From Monarcha castaneiventris obscurior (Eukaryota; Chordata; Aves; Passeriformes; Monarchidae), in assembly GCA_026261815.1 (NCBI GenBank), contig JAMPIT010000566.1:27615001-27679000 (forward strand): a DNA stretch of 64,000 nt, in the 5' to 3' direction. Shown piece by piece: positions 59,476 to 64,000 of this stretch (its first letter is position 1; the number at the start of each line of letters is the position of its first letter). A program made the translations under genes and the position numbers. Below the pieces are notes generated by a model. That model saw nothing but the letters and a program-made list of their open reading frames with translations. It was not told where the DNA came from and did no database searches.

Positions 59476-62400
59476 GAAAGTAATAGAATGTAGGAACAGC
59501 AGAATAAATTCTCATTACATAGCAAATATATCATGTACCATGATTATGTGGAGCATAATTTAATAATTTTATCTGTGTGTGAAAGGGAGAGCAGCATATC
59601 TACTGACAGATAAAGGGTATTACTAAATTTATACTTAAAGAGGTGCAAAAAGACATTAAAATGGGGAAAACTCACCCATAAATGTTGAGTCAGACAAAAT
59701 TAGCAACTGCATTCAAGAAAATATAAAGAGTAATCCTAAAATATCGCAAACAAATTGAACTTCCTAATACCAAAATACTGTCCCATTCTGAACAAATTAG
59801 TTCTCCATTCTCTCTGGAGAACAGGTTATTATCTTGAAAACACCGAAATAAATGAGGTGACAAACAACAGTATTTGTATTAATAAAGTCAACAGAGAGCT
59901 CAACTGCAGCCTAAAACATTATCAGTGACAGGGCTGAAGGGAAGATTAATAGAGCTAAAATCACTGGTACAAAAAAGCAATCATCCCACCATTCTCAATA
60001 AAAATATATATTCAAATATTATCAAAGAAGATAAAGAATTTGACATTTTTACATATGGATCTACAAATCTAAATAGCAATAAAAAGTAAAAAGACTTTTG
60101 AAAATTAAATACACAAGTCATAGGTAGAGAAAAAAACAAACTCAACCAGGCATTCTGTTTATATGTGATTTTGCAATCTGGCAGTGATGAAAAGATTAAA
60201 ATATTTAGAACAGAATTCAGGAGAAAATCCTTCATGAGCTATAATCTCCTGTTTTCAATTTAGTAAAAGCAAATGGACCCAAATCCAGTGAAATGCTTGA
60301 AATATTTTCCATGATGCTATTTAAAGTGTCAACTAATAGAAGCTCTGAGATTACCTTTAAGAATTTGTATGAAAATGTGTGAACAGCATTTTTCAGTTGC
60401 CTTGCACTTTAAACTTATCCTAGCAGAGGGCAGTGATGTTATACACTACATAATGCATTCAATCAGAACGGTGAAAGAGGTCAGATTTGATGCCAGATGT
60501 CTAATCTATCTCAATTATCTAATTTTAAACCCTCTTGGCACAAAGCAAGGGAAAATAAATTTTCTATTTACCATTAATTTTCCCACTGAGCACAGCCTGT
60601 TGATAAAGAAAGCAAACATAAAAACAGTCTAAATGGATAATAACCTGGCACCATTGATCTAGTTTTGAAGGTTAATTAATCATACACTTGCCTTCAAGAA
60701 AGTGTTATATTACAATGAATCGTATTTCTTACTGACTTTATCGGCTGGGTACTTGCACCCTCAGCACCCACAGCCAAGGCAAAGATTTGACTTTCAAAAG
60801 CTCCTTAGAAGCTCAGGTTAACAGTATGCAAAATATCTACAGTTCAGCTCAAATATTTATCATTGCATATCCTGTATTATTTATAGCACAGACCAGAGTA
60901 GGCAGAGCAAACTGGAACATACATGTAAATTCTTTCCTCAGTGTAGTGCACTGGAAGGGAGTTGATGGTCTGCTATAGAACAATTACTCTCATTTCAGTG
61001 GCAATAAATCAGTGAAATGAGAAATAATAATTTCTATCCATTATGCTACATCAGAGATTTATTCTGAAGTCATGAACAAGGAAAAGCTCGCAGTGTATTG
61101 ACTCAAATTACTTCTAGACATGAATTGGATTTTGTTCTCTCTAAAAAAAAAAAAAGTATTTACTAGTTAAAGCAGGATGATGTATATTATTTCCTCACAT
61201 AAGTGATGACAAAGGATAACATTTATCTAGATAGCTCAAGTATACTCATAGTCTATGCCACAGTCAAATAAAGAAGATAGGAGAGTATTTTGACACTTAC
61301 TGTATTTGACAGACATACAAGACCATCAAACATCAAAAAAGTCACCTAAGACCTGGACTTGATTTAAAGATGTGAGAGTGGCACACACCCTACAACTAAT
61401 GCAAACATGCTGCAGATTGCACTTCTCAGACCTTGTTCAGATCAGCTGAAAGTGTGCCACATTTCAATAAATCCTTCTTGATCAGGATTATAAAAACCAT
61501 ATTTATTTAATAACAATTTGCACACCCACTTCTTCATCCTTCCTTCATTCTAGATTTTATTTTTCCCCATGTGTATAGCATAGGGACATGTCTTAATAAA
61601 ATCTTTATAACACAAAATCCTTTAATGCTTTTTTTAATGTTACTCTGAAATTACTTGGGAGGATCATATAAATGAGTCTTTTACAGTCACATGCCTACAG
61701 ATGCACCCAGTGAGTTGCTCTGAGTTATATTTATCCCGTTGCCTTTGCCCGCTCTCTAGGAGAGTGTAGCTGATGGTTTTATTTACATGAAATGACTTAA
61801 TCATCCTTTTTACTTTTTAACCATATCCTTCCTGAACAAATCTCTTGAAAATTGCCATTACTGTTAATGCCATTTCACCTCAGCACCTCCTAATCCTTAC
61901 AGTATGATTTAGATGTATGGTGCATCACCAGTCGACCTAGAACATTCTTGTTCCTCCTACTGCATGACAATAAGGGTCACTGACCCTACTAGATGGTGTT
62001 TATTCAGCTTGCAACCTCTTTCAGATTTAATAGGTAATCCTTCATCCAAAAGTAAACAGCCCTTCAAAGGCCTCAGATAGATCTGCAAAGTGTTTGTTGT
62101 CAGCATTGCTGCATTCCATTTCATTTATGACCTTTTACAGTGAAAAACTGACTTCATATTCTTCTAAAGGCTATGGTAATAATGGAAGGAGAAACCAGAC
62201 ACGAGATCTTGAGCAAGTATAAAGTGCATTTACAAGTAATAAATTAAAGGGAAGTGTAACACTTACTTTTCCTGCCAAAATACACTTAAATAAAAAAGTT
62301 GAACAAACTTCTGTGTTAAACACATTTGTTCCTTATCAAATACAGCATAGGTCCAGAGAGACTTCTTTCTTATATTAGAAATATGTTTACACACTCAATA

Positions 62401-64000
62401 ATAATCTAAGAGTCTAAAATGGTTAACAATAGGAGGAAAATAATTATACATCTATTTGCTACTTAATTAACACCACACAAACTAATTTTCTCATGATCTT
62501 TGCAAATTAGATATAGCTCTGATATCTCTAATCTTGCCCATTGACTGCAAGTAGGGTGACTTGTTTTCGCTTTTTCTCTGGTCTCTACTGTTTTCAGATA
62601 GTTATAGTTAAGGGAAATATTTCAAACATTCTTCTATTGTATTCTGATTAATTTTTCAATATTACTGATAATCTTGTCCTCCAAACATATAAATTTTAAA
62701 AAGCATAGAAAATTACAATAAAGCAATAAATTTATTTTAGTGTGGTATTTAATTAAAGTGAATGGTAATTCATTAACTTTTGCATTAAGTTTAATCAGCT
62801 GACATGAAACTCACATGGAACATCAGCCACTGATTCCTTCATATTTATCTGACATATTACAGATATTACAAAGAGAGAGAGCAAGTATTTTATCATGATG
62901 GCCTTACTAAGGCTTGGCCTTACTAAGATATAACACAGAACACAGGTCTGCGTCCTTATACTTAAATATAACACAGGAGCAAAATGCTGAACAATGCCTA
63001 AATCTGATGTTCATGGTTCTAAGCAATGTGCCATTTAGGGGTTCCAGAGGAACTCATTATCCTGAGTAACCCTTTTTTTTTTTTCTAGCCTAGATATTAA
63101 TTTTAAAAATACACTTATTTTTAATTTTTTAATGAATTTTTTTTGAATGTACCAAACACTAAGGTGCTTCAGTTCTGCTGCCTGAACTACAGGCTGTGGT
63201 GACAATCGTTTTCTGTATCTTGAAGTGTAACATTGTTGCCCAAAATCATGACTACTCAGCTGGGCTGAAAAATGTGCAGGATTTGTGAGGAAAAAGATGC
63301 ACTCAGGCAGACACACATGTTCAACTGCAGCATCACATAGAGCCTCAAAGGACCATCAGGCAGGTCCCAGGTCCCCCAAGGACACTCTGAAAACATGAGG
63401 GGCAGGAGGAAGGGAAAGCTGGAGCCCACACCTAGCAGGCAACCTGAGAGCCCATGCCTGGCTCCCACCATCCTGCAGTGCTTCTGCAACCACAGCTCCC
63501 ACGGTGGCCATCTCCCACCCCTCTTCCTTCTGCTGGAGGTCTCCTGTTACGGCATGGACTTTCTAGGCAGCTTGGGCTGCATGTAGCTTCTTGCTGGGCT
63601 GTTGTTATGCTGCTGCTAATTTATCGGTTTTTTTCACTTGTCTAGTACTTATTTCTTCGTTAACTTTTGAAGCAGTTCTTTCACAGCTGTCAAGGCTCAT
63701 CCCTTCAGTGACCGACTGGCAAGTAGTGATTTTTTCCCCCAAACTGTGCCCATATCACTATTATCTTACACTTAAACTGTGTATCATAACAAGAGATACC
63801 TGATACCAAACTCCAGTTCACACAGGCCAGTATTCTAGCGACGTGACTGACCAAGGCTAAAGTAGCATGCGTTTAGCATTCAGCAAAGTTAGCACAACTT
63901 TAACCACTGGTCTGCTACTAGCAATGGCAATACTGATTTTCTTGGTCACCATGATGCAGCAATAGACACAGGGTGACCTTTCCACTAAATGAAGGACCAT
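59476..64000. other. unique DNA, no gene; possible conserved stretches
   Basis: No recognised gene in the last 4.5 kb. 60350-61000 and 61650-62150 have even base use, no simple repeats and no transposon match, and read like conserved non-coding sequence. 63290-63570 is relatively GC-rich and gives several overlapping short frames on both strands, none with a domain. Confidence 0.45.

Noticed and set aside
1..64000. Bacterial-type systems (operons, CRISPR, toxin-antitoxin, phage)
   Set aside because: The retrotransposon content, base composition and lack of dense coding show vertebrate nuclear DNA. No direct-repeat/spacer array or gene cluster is present.

Overview
The window looks like AT-rich intergenic or intronic DNA from a bird, most likely a passerine. 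The avian call rests on several CR1 retrotransposon fragments, two with the typical ATTCTATGATTCT-like 3' tip and some with readable ORF2 peptides. It also rests on solo LTRs that I recognise from memory as songbird-type ERVL and ERVK LTRs. The passerine level is inference, because no database search was possible. I found no protein-coding exon, tRNA, rRNA, CRISPR array or operon that I can support. The long open frames are mostly sense or shadow frames of CR1 and LTR sequence.

Layout. 1-5486 is mostly unique AT-rich DNA with G/T- and A-rich low-complexity tracts. 5487-6170 is a minus-strand CR1 ORF2 endonuclease fragment. About 7635-7960 is a probable old LTR. 9388-9898 is a complete minus-strand solo LTR flanked by the 5-bp duplication ACCAC. 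12902-13990 is a complete 1.1-kb plus-strand solo LTR flanked by GTAAC. 19394-20258 holds two different LTRs in opposite orientation. 23378-23857 and 31670-32500 are plus-strand CR1 3' halves. 28867-29037 is a CR1 tip cut by a truncated LTR. 38441-39150 is a CR1 ORF1 (esterase region) remnant with a 192-codon open frame. 43403-43921 is a minus-strand LTR with an imperfect 6-bp duplication. 48410-48662 is a CR1 tail. 50692-51725 is a minus-strand LTR of the same family as 12902-13990. 52084-52680 is a plus-strand LTR with perfect 9-bp inverted termini. 55985-56440 is an LTR fragment joined to a minus-strand CR1 through a 40-bp tandem duplication. 58595-58650 and 59205-59475 are further CR1 pieces. 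The remainder, including 59.5-64 kb, is unique sequence.

There is no gene network to describe here. The window records layered retrotransposon insertion into gene-poor DNA. The LTRs still carry TATA-like and AATAAA signals, so they are the only recognisable transcription-control sequences. A few repeat-free stretches (about 11.2-11.5, 17.9-18.15, 60.35-61.0 and 61.65-62.15 kb) read like possible conserved non-coding elements, but that needs a cross-species alignment.
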